A stretch of 42,849 nt of DNA, from positions 1 through 42,849 of the forward strand of contig CAKTUI010000025.1 in NCBI GenBank assembly GCA_934621385.1, given 5' to 3'. This stretch comes from an uncultured Kiritimatiellota bacterium (lineage in GTDB: Bacteria; Verrucomicrobiota; Kiritimatiellia; RFP12; UBA1067). The notes under the pieces were generated by a model. It was not told the origin of the DNA. It did no database searches and worked only from the letters and a program-made list of their open reading frames with translations. Below are positions 18,065-26,463 of this stretch, piece by piece. Each line of letters starts with the position of its first letter. The stretch's first letter is position 1. The translations under genes and the position numbers were made by a program.

Positions 18065-18988
18065 ATGGAGCGCAGGACAAAAATCATTGCAATCGCAAAT
18101 CAGAAGGGTGGTGTTGGAAAGACGACGACCGTTGTCAACCTTGCTGCGGCACTTTCTGCGCGGCATCGTACGGTGCTTGTGGTCGATCTTGATCCACAAG
18201 CTCATGCGACGCTTGGCCTCGGGCTTGAGAAGCAGGCGGGTGTTTCGCTGTATCCCGTTCTTCTGGGCGAGAAGCTTATTGAAGATGTCATTCAGCCGAC
18301 CAAGTGGTCGAATCTGAATGTCATTCCGTCGGAAGTTGACCTTGCCGGTGCCGAGCTTGAGTTTGGTGCACGAGAAGATCGCCTTGAGATGGTTCGCAAG
18401 GCTCTTCAGCCCGTGAAAGATTCGGGGGCATTTGACTATGTCATATTGGATTGCCCACCTTCGCTCGGAGTCGTGATGACGAGTTCTCTGGTGGCGAGTG
18501 ATTCCGTGTTGATTCCAATTCAAGCGGAGTTTCTCGCGATGGACGGACTTGCATTGATTACGGGTTCTATCGATCGTATTCGTACCTCGGCAAATCCGAA
18601 TCTTGACCTCAACGGCGTACTCTTCACGATGGTCAATACACAGGCGAAACTGACACATGATGTTATCAACGAGGTCCGAAACCATTTCGGAGAGAAGGTC
18701 TATGAGACGCTCATTCCTCGGAATGTCCGCGTCTCGGAGGCCCCGTCAATGGGGACACCCGTTGTTTTTCTTGACCCGCGCTCAAAGGGTGCTGAGAGTT
18801 ACAAGGCTTTCGCCTGGGAGTTTATGGCGAAGAATCCGACGCGCTATGATTTGCCGAAGCCCAGCCCAGCCCCAACTGTAGAACCCGCAACACCGTCCGT
18901 CACTCCTGTTGCCGCCAATGAAAATCAGTGTCATCATACCGAATCATCGGATGCAGGAGACGCTGCCCCGAACGCTCCGCTCGCTTGA
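18065..18988 (+). CDS. parA: ParA/Soj-family ATPase
   Basis: The 307-residue protein shows the deviant Walker A box KGGVGKTT (residues 14-21), the switch region DLDPQAHAT and Walker B-like YVILDCPPS. These define the ParA/Soj branch of chromosome and plasmid segregation ATPases, which normally work with ParB on parS sites. No parB and no obvious parS cluster lie in this window. The last 40 residues form a Pro/Ala-rich tail; the final 71 bp also encode the start of the next gene in another frame. GGAC lies upstream of the ATG. Chromosomal Soj is likely, but an orphan ParA positioning another cargo is possible. Confidence 0.9.
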   Translation: MERRTKIIAIANQKGGVGKTTTVVNLAAALSARHRTVLVVDLDPQAHATLGLGLEKQAGVSLYPVLLGEKLIEDVIQPTKWSNLNVIPSEVDLAGAELEFGAREDRLEMVRKALQPVKDSGAFDYVILDCPPSLGVVMTSSLVASDSVLIPIQAEFLAMDGLALITGSIDRIRTSANPNLDLNGVLFTMVNTQAKLTHDVINEVRNHFGEKVYETLIPRNVRVSEAPSMGTPVVFLDPRSKGAESYKAFAWEFMAKNPTRYDLPKPSPAPTVEPATPSVTPVAANENQCHHTESSDAGDAAPNAPLA

Positions 18989-19826
18989 GGTCGCGGCGCA
19001 AGGGCTTGACGTCGAAACAATTGTTATAGATGATGAGGCTGGCAACGGTCTCCCGTGGGCGCGAAATCGTGGTCTGGAACGGGCGACGGGTGATTGCGTC
19101 TTTTTTGTCGATGCGGATGACACGGTTGAGCCTGGATTCTTTCGCCTTCCGATAACGGCACTATCGAATGCGAACGCCGACTTTTGCATCTTTCAGTACC
19201 GAGGTGCACCTCTAAAGAGAAATTATACGCTTTCAGGAAGGAATGTCATACGCAGGGCATTTCTTCCCGCCTTCATTGGCTATTCAATGGAGGATGTTCG
19301 CCGCTGGAATCGTGGCGGGAGTCTTTTCCATTACAGAGAACCGGGTAGTGTTTGCCGCGCTTGCTTTCGTCGTGAGTTCTTGGAGAGAAATCATTTGCGG
19401 TTTGATGAGGACTTGAGGATCTATGAAGATGCCGCATTTATGTCCGAATGTGCACTTTGTGCAGAACGGACGGTTTCCATTGCCAAAGATCTCTACAATT
19501 ATGTGCCGAATCCGAGCGGAATTATCGCAACGGTAACGGGTTCGCGCAAGCATTGGGATTACAAGTTCGCCATTCTTCGGTATCGCGAACGCCTTGAGAC
19601 AATGTATGGAGATGTATGGCCTTTTTGCGAGGCGAGTTGTGTCTTCTCGGCCTTGGAGATGATGCGGATGTGGCGAAAGGCCGGGCTTTCTTTTTCTGAG
19701 TTTAGGAAGGACCTTTCAATTTATTTGGCGGATGAACGCGTCAAGGAGGCCGTGAGGGCCTTTCCTATTTCCGTTCGCCATCCGTTGGTTGCGTTAGGAG
19801 TTCTTTTTTTGAGGGTATTGACATGA
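18918..19826 (+). CDS. Family 2 glycosyltransferase
   Basis: The 302-residue product begins MKISVIIPNHR, the standard first strand of a GT-A fold, and has the metal-binding VDADD (DXD-type) motif near residue 60 and the family-typical DEDLRIYEDAAFM. It should transfer a sugar from a nucleotide donor, most likely to a cell-surface polysaccharide or lipid; donor and acceptor are unknown. The ATG at 18918 lies 71 bp inside parA in a different reading frame. A later start would delete the essential first strand, so the overlap looks real. Its stop overlaps the next gene as ATGA. Confidence 0.87.
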   Translation: MKISVIIPNHRMQETLPRTLRSLEVAAQGLDVETIVIDDEAGNGLPWARNRGLERATGDCVFFVDADDTVEPGFFRLPITALSNANADFCIFQYRGAPLKRNYTLSGRNVIRRAFLPAFIGYSMEDVRRWNRGGSLFHYREPGSVCRACFRREFLERNHLRFDEDLRIYEDAAFMSECALCAERTVSIAKDLYNYVPNPSGIIATVTGSRKHWDYKFAILRYRERLETMYGDVWPFCEASCVFSALEMMRMWRKAGLSFSEFRKDLSIYLADERVKEAVRAFPISVRHPLVALGVLFLRVLT

Positions 19827-20683
19827 TACGAGAGGAATTGATTGTCAATCTTCGCCATCGGGCACATATTTTGCGGATAATCCGCTCGTTTTTTGATTCC
19901 AGGGATTTCATTGAGGTGTCAACGCCCGTTCGAATTGCCGCGCCCGCACCGGAGGCGCACATTGATTGCCCCGTCGTTCCGTCGGCGGATGGTGCGGGGC
20001 GTACGACTTATTTGCGGGCTTCCCCCGAGTTGCAGATGAAGAAACTTCTGGCGGATGGTTTGCGGCAGATTTACCAAATTGGACCGTGTTTTCGAGAGGG
20101 GGAGAAGGGACGTCGGCATAATCCCGAGTTTACCATGATTGAATGGTATCGGAGAGATGCTGATTATCTTGATATTGCGAGGGATGCCGAGGAACTGCTG
20201 ACGGTGCTTTTCCCTGTTCGCCCGACATTTTCGCGTCTTACCGTGCGGGAGGCCTATCGTCGCTATGCAGGATGGGATCCTTGGCTTGACTGGAATCAGG
20301 ATCGATTTGATTTTGACATGGCGACGAAAATTGAACCGAATCTGCCGAAGACCCCCGTCTTTCTCATGGACTACCCAAAGCAGGCGGCGTCACTTGCAAA
20401 AGTGAGGGGGGATGTCGCCGAACGCTGGGAACTGTATGTCAACGGGATTGAACTTGCCAATTGCTTTACGGAGCTCTCGGATTCATCTGAACAACGCGAG
20501 CGATTTTTGACCGCCAAGGTTGAGCGGCGGTCGCTGGGCGAATCGGATTACCCAATAGATGAGGAGTTTCTTGCGAAGTTGCCGCAGATGGGGGCTGCAT
20601 CCGGAGTGGCATTGGGCATCGATAGACTTGTGATGGTTCTTTGTGGTAAAAGCGAAATTTCAGCCGTAATGGCTTCTGAATGA
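19823..20683 (+). CDS. epmA: EF-P lysine ligase-like protein (EpmA/PoxA/GenX family)
   Basis: The 286-residue protein is a class II aminoacyl-tRNA-synthetase catalytic domain without an anticodon-binding domain. It shows motif 2 (FREGEKGRRHNPEFTMIEWY) and motif 3 (GVALGIDRLVMVL), close to lysyl-tRNA synthetase. In E. coli EpmA attaches (R)-beta-lysine to elongation factor P, helping translation of polyproline stretches. It is about 40 residues shorter than E. coli EpmA. Neither efp nor the lysine 2,3-aminomutase gene epmB is in the window, so the substrate is inferred. The ATG overlaps the glycosyltransferase stop as ATGA. Confidence 0.88.
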   Translation: MIREELIVNLRHRAHILRIIRSFFDSRDFIEVSTPVRIAAPAPEAHIDCPVVPSADGAGRTTYLRASPELQMKKLLADGLRQIYQIGPCFREGEKGRRHNPEFTMIEWYRRDADYLDIARDAEELLTVLFPVRPTFSRLTVREAYRRYAGWDPWLDWNQDRFDFDMATKIEPNLPKTPVFLMDYPKQAASLAKVRGDVAERWELYVNGIELANCFTELSDSSEQRERFLTAKVERRSLGESDYPIDEEFLAKLPQMGAASGVALGIDRLVMVLCGKSEISAVMASE

Positions 20684-20696
20684 CAGGTACAAACGA

Positions 20697-22550
20697 ATGG
20701 AAGAGACAGTGAACATTGAATTTCCCAATTGGGCAGATACGACTCCAGAGTCTGTAGAGAGAGACTTGACCCGTCTTCTAAATGAGTCCGAGAAGGCTGT
20801 TGCCGCCATTGAGAGTGCTCAGCCAAGGATATATGAGGACTTGGTTTGGAAACTTGACGATGCGACGCGGGAGCTTTGGCATTGTTGGGGCATTGTTGGG
20901 CATATGCTTGGTGTCATGAACTCAGACGCTTGGCGAAAGTTGGAGGAATCATTTCAGCCTCGGATTGTCTCTTTTGCGTTACGCGTGAGCCAGTCGAAGC
21001 GGATTTACGACCTTGCGAAAGAGGTTCTTGCGAAATTGCCCGAGGAGAGCGGTGTATGCGTTCGTCGGCGCATTCTTTCTCACATGATCCTGTCGGCTGA
21101 ACTTGCGGGTGTTGGACTTAGTGGGAAGGCGCGTGAGCGTTTCAATGAAATTCAGGCGAAGCTCGCTCGCCTCTCGGCCGATTTTGCGAATGCCGTGATA
21201 GATGCAACAACGCCAGAGATTGCAGATGCCGCGTACGTTGAGTCCATGAAGCATGATCCAAGCGCGGAGAAGCGTGAGGCTCTGTATCGAAAGCGTGCGA
21301 CTCGCGCACCAGAGAATGCTGTTCGCATTAAGGAAATCCTTGCCCTGCGAAAGGAGTGTGCGCGTCTATTGGGATTTCCAAATTATGCGGAATTCTCGTT
21401 GGCGACGAAGTGCGCACCTTCACCGGCCGCCATCCTAAAGATGATTGACGAACTTGATGCTGCGACGGCAACAGCGGCGAAGTCGGAGGATGAGGAATTG
21501 GGTGTTGGACTGAAACCATGGGATTATGCCTATGTGGCCGAACGCCTAAGAGAGTCCAAGTACGCCTATTCGGAGGAAGAACTGAAGCGGCATTTCGAAT
21601 TTGAGGATGTCCTGAAGGGCCTGTTTAGGATCGCTGGTTTTCTTTTTGGTGTGGAATTCCGAGAATTGACGGGTGTGGAGAAACCGTCCGTCTGGGAAAA
21701 ATCGGTTCGCTTTTTTTCGGTCATTGAGGAAGGAAAGACCATCGCACATTTCTATCTTGATGCCTACGCGAGACCCGGACAGAAGCAAGGGGGCGCATGG
21801 ATGAATGAATTCCGGAATCGTTCCGTTCGCCCGGGGCGGACGGCGAGACGGCCGCTTGCGTTGATTGTCCTAAATTTGAAAGAACCTGACGAGCAAGGAC
21901 GGAGTTATCTTCCGATGAGAGATGTCGAGACGCTCTTTCATGAATTCGGACATGCCCTCCAGTGTATGCTGACGCGTATTGATGAGGAGGATGCGGCCGG
22001 CATTAATCTTGTTGAATGGGATGCAGTTGAGGTAGCAAGCCAATTTATGGAGAATTGGTGCCTTGATGATCGGACAGGAATCAGTTTGCCCGACGATCTG
22101 AAAGCAAAGGTTCGTGCGGCGAAAAATTTCCGTGCGGCCTCGGCGTGTCGGCGTCAGTTGGCATTTGCAAAAACGGATTTGTTGCTTCATCTTTCTGACT
22201 TGCCTGTGGATGCAAATGCTGTGAAGATGCAGGAGTTTGCACACTTCGGCCTTCCGTCAATTGAAGATGACCGCTTCCTCTGCTCATTTACGCATATTTT
22301 TGCAGGTGGCTATGCTGCGGGTTATTATGGATACAAGTGGGCGGAGGTTATGAGTGCCGACATTTACGGGGCTTTTGAGGAAGCAGGCCTGGCCGACGAT
22401 GCAGCCATGATTCGCCTTGGGCGAACCTATCGGGAGACTTTACTCGCTCTTGGCGGCAGTCTTAATGCCCTTGAGGTCTTCCGGCGGTTCCGTGGACGTG
22501 ACCCAGAGATTGATGCGCTCATTCGGCAAAATGGGCTTTCACCGATGTGA
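20697..22550 (+). CDS. M3 family zinc oligopeptidase (PrlC/Dcp-like)
   Basis: The 617-residue cytosolic protein carries the HExxH zinc motif as H415-E-F-G-H419 (VETLFHEFGHALQCML), with the downstream family motif around EVASQFMENW (third ligand region). The preceding NLKEPDEQGRSYLPMRDVE region is also typical of M3. No signal peptide is present. Such enzymes degrade short peptides, including cleaved signal peptides in the case of oligopeptidase A. It is somewhat shorter than E. coli PrlC (680 residues). Close relatives also include dipeptidyl carboxypeptidase, so substrate preference is open. Confidence 0.92.
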   Translation: MEETVNIEFPNWADTTPESVERDLTRLLNESEKAVAAIESAQPRIYEDLVWKLDDATRELWHCWGIVGHMLGVMNSDAWRKLEESFQPRIVSFALRVSQSKRIYDLAKEVLAKLPEESGVCVRRRILSHMILSAELAGVGLSGKARERFNEIQAKLARLSADFANAVIDATTPEIADAAYVESMKHDPSAEKREALYRKRATRAPENAVRIKEILALRKECARLLGFPNYAEFSLATKCAPSPAAILKMIDELDAATATAAKSEDEELGVGLKPWDYAYVAERLRESKYAYSEEELKRHFEFEDVLKGLFRIAGFLFGVEFRELTGVEKPSVWEKSVRFFSVIEEGKTIAHFYLDAYARPGQKQGGAWMNEFRNRSVRPGRTARRPLALIVLNLKEPDEQGRSYLPMRDVETLFHEFGHALQCMLTRIDEEDAAGINLVEWDAVEVASQFMENWCLDDRTGISLPDDLKAKVRAAKNFRAASACRRQLAFAKTDLLLHLSDLPVDANAVKMQEFAHFGLPSIEDDRFLCSFTHIFAGGYAAGYYGYKWAEVMSADIYGAFEEAGLADDAAMIRLGRTYRETLLALGGSLNALEVFRRFRGRDPEIDALIRQNGLSPM

Positions 22551-22564
22551 CAGATGCAATAGTT

Positions 22565-22573
22565 TGCTATAAT
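22565..22573 (+). promoter_or_regulatory. Extended -10 predicting a leaderless transcript
   Basis: TGC plus TATAAT (22568-22573) lies seven bases before the ATG at 22581. A GTGACA (22547-22552) overlaps the end of the M3 gene but with a short 15-bp spacer. No ribosome site is present, so translation is probably from a leaderless mRNA. Confidence 0.6.
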
Positions 22574-22580
22574 ACGAAGC

Positions 22581-23156
22581 ATGCGAATTCTTATTACAGG
22601 TACGACGGGTGGAATCGGCGGTGCGGTCGTCAGCGTGGCTGCAGGCGGCGGGCATGATGTCGTTGCGCTTAATCGTCCTGAATGGGGAACCCTCGGCACA
22701 TTTTTGGAAAGACAGCAACCGTTTGATGGGGTTGTTTTTGCTACGGGGTTTTGTTGCGTCAAGCCGCTTTCAAGAATTGAGGATGCAGACTTCACCGATA
22801 TGCTGTCCGTCAATTGTGGACTTTTCTTGCGGCTGATGCGAGAATTGCTTCGCCGGCGACTGTTCTCGAAGACAGGGGCGCGAGTTGTGGCAATCTCAAG
22901 CATTTCGGCCGAAGAAGGGTGGCCGGGGGGGGCGCTTTACTGTGCGTCAAAAGGGGCGCTTTCCTCACTTTGTCGCGCCATGGATGCCGAACTTGTATCC
23001 CGTGGTGTTCGTGTCCATGCGTTGGAGCCGCGTTATGTCAGAACAAAGATGTTCGATATGTTTGCTGGGCGTATGGGGGTTCCACCATTGAACGCGGAGG
23101 AACCGATTCGCTTTGCCGAAAGGATTTTAAAAGAACTGAAGATAGAAGGAGACTAA
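22581..23156 (+). CDS. Short-chain dehydrogenase/reductase
   Basis: The 191-residue protein has the SDR cofactor loop (ITGTTGGIGG, residues 5-14) and the catalytic Ser (ISSISAEEG) and YxxxK motif (YCASK) in the right order. It is short for a classical SDR (usually 230-260 residues), because the segments around the cofactor loop and C-terminus are compact. The substrate cannot be read from sequence. It has its own leaderless-type promoter and is followed by purE after four bases, so it probably leads that operon. Confidence 0.87.
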   Translation: MRILITGTTGGIGGAVVSVAAGGGHDVVALNRPEWGTLGTFLERQQPFDGVVFATGFCCVKPLSRIEDADFTDMLSVNCGLFLRLMRELLRRRLFSKTGARVVAISSISAEEGWPGGALYCASKGALSSLCRAMDAELVSRGVRVHALEPRYVRTKMFDMFAGRMGVPPLNAEEPIRFAERILKELKIEGD

Positions 23157-23160
23157 GACT

Positions 23161-23664
23161 ATGAACGAGAAAGAGCCGAAGGTTGGTATTGTGATGGGAA
23201 GCGATTCGGATTGGCCGCTTGTCAAGAAGGCATGCGAGACGCTTGAAAAGTTTGGAGTCGCATACGAGACCAGGGTCATCTCGGCGCATCGTACACCTGA
23301 TGTCGCATTGGACTATTCCAGAACGGCCGAAGCACGGGGACTAAAGGTCATTATTGCGGCCGCAGGTGGCGCGGCGCATCTGGGTGGTGTTCTTGCCGCA
23401 GGAACGGTCCTTCCTGTGATTGGAATTCCCGTGGCAGGTGGGGCACTTAATGGACTTGACGCGCTTTACGCAACTGTCCAGATGCCGAGTGGCGTTCCTG
23501 TCGCTTGCGTTGCCTGTGGTAGTGCAGGTCCGACAAATGCCGCGCTTTTGGCCATCCAAATATTGGGGACGGCAGATGCGGGATTGCGGGACAAATTTCA
23601 TGCCCACAAGGAAGAACTGCGGAAGAAAGTCGCGGCTGCGAATGAACGGATTCATGAAGTTTGA
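23161..23664 (+). CDS. purE: 5-(carboxyamino)imidazole ribonucleotide mutase
   Basis: The 167-residue enzyme belongs to class I PurE. It moves the carboxyl group of N5-CAIR to C4 in de novo purine synthesis. The substrate-binding motifs MGSDSDWP (near residue 12) and SAHRTP (near 41) and the glycine-rich AAAGGAAHLGG loop are intact. AAGGAG precedes the ATG. A class I enzyme implies a PurK partner, which is not in this window. Confidence 0.96.
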   Translation: MNEKEPKVGIVMGSDSDWPLVKKACETLEKFGVAYETRVISAHRTPDVALDYSRTAEARGLKVIIAAAGGAAHLGGVLAAGTVLPVIGIPVAGGALNGLDALYATVQMPSGVPVACVACGSAGPTNAALLAIQILGTADAGLRDKFHAHKEELRKKVAAANERIHEV

Positions 23665-24436
23665 TGGGTTAATTCGTGTTTACGATAGTTATGTTGATGG
23701 CTATCGTGATCCAAACGGTGCTCTCCCTGAGATGATGCAGCTGAAGCGCATTCATACCGATTATGTCGTTAAGAATGCGCTATCCATCGCCGAAGGGGAG
23801 GCGTTTGATGAATGTGCAAAGGAGGCGGCACTTTTCGCTGCACTTTTGCACGACACTGGACGCTATGAGCAATTAAAGCGATACAATACCTTCCGCGATT
23901 CTGACTCCGTGGATCATGCCGTCTTCTCGCATGATATTGTTGAAGAGAACGGGTGGCTGGATTCGTGTCCGTCGAAATTTCGGGATGCCGTTCTGAAGGC
24001 CGTCCTTTATCACAATCGTCGCGATTTGCCGCAGGGACTGGATGGACTGACGCTTCAGACCTCCCATGTCGTTCGTGATGCAGACAAGCTGGACATTTTC
24101 CGCGTCTTGGAAGATTTGATTGACCATACAGACTGGCGGAAAGATTCGCGGGCATTCTGGAACCTTTCTATTTCCGATCCTCCAAGTCCTAATGTGATCA
24201 AGGCAATTGAAAATCGGCATCCTGTTGATTACCAGGCTATTCGATCGCTTTCTGATTTTGTCCTTATTCAAGTCGGATGGATGGTGTCCGATTTGCATTT
24301 CCCAACGGCACGTAAACTCTGTGCGGCGCGTGGACACCTTTCGTATCGACGCGAGTTGCTCCACAAGTTGACGAACTCAACTGAGACTGACCGCGTTTGT
24401 TCGCTGGCGGAAGCATCACTCGCTTCTGCATTATGA
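23654..24436 (+). CDS. HD-domain phosphohydrolase
   Basis: The 260-residue protein has the HD-superfamily metal ligands in order: H34 (RIHTDYV), H66-D67 (ALLHDTGRYE) and a later Asp (RDADKLDIF). Such enzymes hydrolyse phosphate esters of nucleotides or similar molecules; this one's substrate is unknown. The start is uncertain: ATG at 23654 (11-bp overlap with purE) and ATG at 23642 (23-bp overlap) are both in frame and neither has a good ribosome site. The overlap suggests translational coupling to purE. Confidence 0.83.
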   Translation: MKFDGLIRVYDSYVDGYRDPNGALPEMMQLKRIHTDYVVKNALSIAEGEAFDECAKEAALFAALLHDTGRYEQLKRYNTFRDSDSVDHAVFSHDIVEENGWLDSCPSKFRDAVLKAVLYHNRRDLPQGLDGLTLQTSHVVRDADKLDIFRVLEDLIDHTDWRKDSRAFWNLSISDPPSPNVIKAIENRHPVDYQAIRSLSDFVLIQVGWMVSDLHFPTARKLCAARGHLSYRRELLHKLTNSTETDRVCSLAEASLASAL

Positions 24437-24455
24437 ATGCGAGAAGAGGAATGTC

Positions 24456-25616
24456 ATGATGAAATTGAAGCGGATTACGGATTGGCTTGACCGAGTGCTT
24501 GATACTGCCGCGTTTGCATCCGACGTGTCAAACAACGGAATTCAGATTGCACGGACTGGGGATGACATATCAAAGGTTGCCTTTGCCGTCGATGGCAGCC
24601 TGGCGAGCATACAATCTGCCGTGCGCGAGAATGCCGAGTTGCTTGTTGTTCATCATGGTGTTTCGTGGGGCGGCGGAATCCGTCGAATAGATGGGGGTGT
24701 TTATTGTGTCGTAAAAGCGGCAATGGATGCTAATCTTGCACTTTATGCGGCGCATCTTCCTTTGGATGCCAACCAGAAGTATGGAAATAACTGGGAGTTG
24801 GCGCGGCATCTTGGACTGAAGAAGATTCGACCGGCTTTTTCTTATCATGGCTATACAATTGGTGTCACGGGTGTTGATGAGAAGGGGCAGATGGTGGGAA
24901 TCTGTTCGGGCGGTGCAGGTGAGTTTGCCGAAGAGGCCAAAAAACTTGGTTGTGATGTCTACATTACGGGTGAAGCCAGTTGGGGTGAACAGGTAGCCGC
25001 CGAGAATATTGGGCAGCGGATGATCTGTGCGGGGCATTATGAGACTGAGATATTTGGCGTAACGGCACTTTCCATTGCGATGAAAAAACTTCTGAAGATT
25101 CCAACAGTCTTTGTCTCAATCCTATTGCTTTTCTGTCTGTCACTTCTCCCCCAGCGGGGCTTTTCAGCAACAAGTCAGGATGATACCGTGGAAGTGTCGA
25201 TGGATGAGGCTTCTTATGATTATGATCGTTTTTCTATCGGGCTGTCGGCTACTGCGATTTTCCCCCAAGGTGGTGAAAAGATGCGGCATCGATCGGGTGC
25301 CGCTGTTCGGTTGGGATACTATGTGACAGAAATGCTTGCGATTGAGTGTGAAGGGAATTGGTTGGAAGAGCGTACGGGACTCGCTCTTCAAGGACTTTGG
25401 CATTGGTGGGGATACGAACGTCTTGATCCCTTTTTCACTTTCGGAATACGGGGGTGGTTGCCCGACGGTCAGGTGGGACCCACTGGCGGATTGGGTGCAT
25501 TTTACCATATTGATGACCATTGGTCGCTTCGGTTTGATGCCCATGCGACTCTTGGTGTTGAGTCTACCGTTGGAATGATTTATTCAATTGAATTTGGAGT
25601 TCAGCGGACTTTTTGA
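24456..25616 (+). CDS. Nif3-family domain fused in frame to a signal peptide and outer-membrane beta-barrel
   Basis: The 386-residue reading frame joins two unrelated parts. Residues 1 to about 220 match the Nif3/YbgI dinuclear-metal family, with the ligands in LVVHHGVSWGG, AAHLPLDANQ, YITGEASWG and AGHYETE. The last Nif3 strand (KIPTVFV) then runs directly into a hydrophobic core. From Met209 (base 25080) the sequence reads as a perfect secretion signal, MKKLLKIPTVFVSILLLFCL followed by SLLPQRGFSA, and residues 239-386 look like a small outer-membrane barrel ending in VQRTF, with the C-terminal Phe of barrel substrates. Either two proteins come from one frame through an internal start at 25080, or a deletion fused two genes. 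AGAGGA precedes the first ATG. Confidence 0.8.
   Translation: MMKLKRITDWLDRVLDTAAFASDVSNNGIQIARTGDDISKVAFAVDGSLASIQSAVRENAELLVVHHGVSWGGGIRRIDGGVYCVVKAAMDANLALYAAHLPLDANQKYGNNWELARHLGLKKIRPAFSYHGYTIGVTGVDEKGQMVGICSGGAGEFAEEAKKLGCDVYITGEASWGEQVAAENIGQRMICAGHYETEIFGVTALSIAMKKLLKIPTVFVSILLLFCLSLLPQRGFSATSQDDTVEVSMDEASYDYDRFSIGLSATAIFPQGGEKMRHRSGAAVRLGYYVTEMLAIECEGNWLEERTGLALQGLWHWWGYERLDPFFTFGIRGWLPDGQVGPTGGLGAFYHIDDHWSLRFDAHATLGVESTVGMIYSIEFGVQRTF
25080..25616 (+). CDS. Possible nested outer-membrane barrel protein, internal start
   Basis: Reading from the in-frame ATG at 25080 gives a 178-residue protein with a complete signal peptide (n-region MKKLLK, long hydrophobic core, cleavage after GFSA), then alternating aromatic beta-strands (RLGYYVTEMLAIECEGNWLE, WSLRFDAHATLGV) and a terminal Phe. 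An export signal buried after a cytosolic Nif3 domain would not work well, so a separate initiation here is reasonable. No clear Shine-Dalgarno or -10 is seen in front of it. Confidence 0.4.
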   Translation: MKKLLKIPTVFVSILLLFCLSLLPQRGFSATSQDDTVEVSMDEASYDYDRFSIGLSATAIFPQGGEKMRHRSGAAVRLGYYVTEMLAIECEGNWLEERTGLALQGLWHWWGYERLDPFFTFGIRGWLPDGQVGPTGGLGAFYHIDDHWSLRFDAHATLGVESTVGMIYSIEFGVQRTF

Positions 25617-25641
25617 TTGTGATAGGAGAGGATGTTCGGAT

Positions 25642-26451
25642 ATGAAGGACCAACGGGAGATTTGGTACAGCGAGGCGGAACGTGTTTCCGTGACGATTGT
25701 TGATGTGACCTCTGCGGCTCAGGAACTTGTGAAAGGGCATTTGTGCGGGCCGACGAGTGCCTACTTTCTGGCGCGAGGTTTGGCAGCGGCTGCGCTTCTC
25801 GGAAGTGAAATGGAAGAAAAGGATGAGGTTCTTTCAATTCAGATGAAATGTACGGGGCCTTTGGGTGGCTTGAATGTTGAGTGCACATCGAGAGGAACTT
25901 TGCGGGGTTACACGGTCAAGAAGATTCTGGATGATTTTGATGGGATGGGAATGCCGCCAGATGAGAAAGGCGTTGTTGGCTCCAGGCAAGTTCAAGTCAC
26001 ACGGTCCGTACCAGGACATATTCTCTCGCAGGGATTGGCACGTTCGCTTGACGACTACCTGAGGAATTCGCTTCAGCGCAAGGCTCGAATTTATCTTGAG
26101 GCATCTGTTTCTGATGATGTTGAGGTTCTTGTTGCACGAGGCGTCTTGGTTGAGATCTTGCCTGATTCGTCGTTGGGTACGGAACTTCTTGATCGGCTTG
26201 GGTTGCGGAGTCTTTCGGTTGCATCCCGTACGATTCTCACGTCATTTGGCATCGGTCATGCCGAACTGAAGCGGACAGACCTACTTTCCTTTGCTTGTAC
26301 CTGTTCACGCGGCAGAGCGGAAGCCATGCTCAGAGCATTGGGTGACGAGGATCGGAAGTCGTTGCCTGCCGTCATTGATGTCACATGTCATATGTGTGGG
26401 CGGACTTTTTCACTTCCAACCGCGAGCTTCGCCGGAAATGATAATATTTGA
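25642..26451 (+). CDS. hslO: Hsp33 redox-regulated chaperone
   Basis: The 269-residue protein has the Hsp33 fold and the four redox-switch cysteines in the CxC and CxxC arrangement: C219, C221 (CTCSRGR) and C249, C252 (CHMCGR). With zinc bound the chaperone is off; oxidation releases zinc and activates holdase function in the cytosol. The N-terminal GPLGGLNVECTSRGTLRGY region is typical. I chose the ATG at 25642, preceded by AGGAGAGG, over a longer reading that starts inside the previous gene. It sits 25 bp after the barrel gene. Confidence 0.93.
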   Translation: MKDQREIWYSEAERVSVTIVDVTSAAQELVKGHLCGPTSAYFLARGLAAAALLGSEMEEKDEVLSIQMKCTGPLGGLNVECTSRGTLRGYTVKKILDDFDGMGMPPDEKGVVGSRQVQVTRSVPGHILSQGLARSLDDYLRNSLQRKARIYLEASVSDDVEVLVARGVLVEILPDSSLGTELLDRLGLRSLSVASRTILTSFGIGHAELKRTDLLSFACTCSRGRAEAMLRALGDEDRKSLPAVIDVTCHMCGRTFSLPTASFAGNDNI

Positions 26452-26457
26452 TATAAT
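26449..26457 (+). promoter_or_regulatory. Extended -10 predicting a leaderless transcript
   Basis: TGA plus TATAAT (26452-26457) lies six bases before the ATG at 26464 and overlaps the 3' end of hslO (stop at 26451). No -35 and no ribosome site are seen. The predicted start of transcription coincides with the start codon. Confidence 0.6.
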
Positions 26458-26463
26458 ACGCTC

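Noticed and set aside
25588..25641. Longer N-terminus for Hsp33
   Set aside because: It would start inside the previous gene; the ATG at 25642 has AGGAGAGG upstream and gives the usual Hsp33 start.
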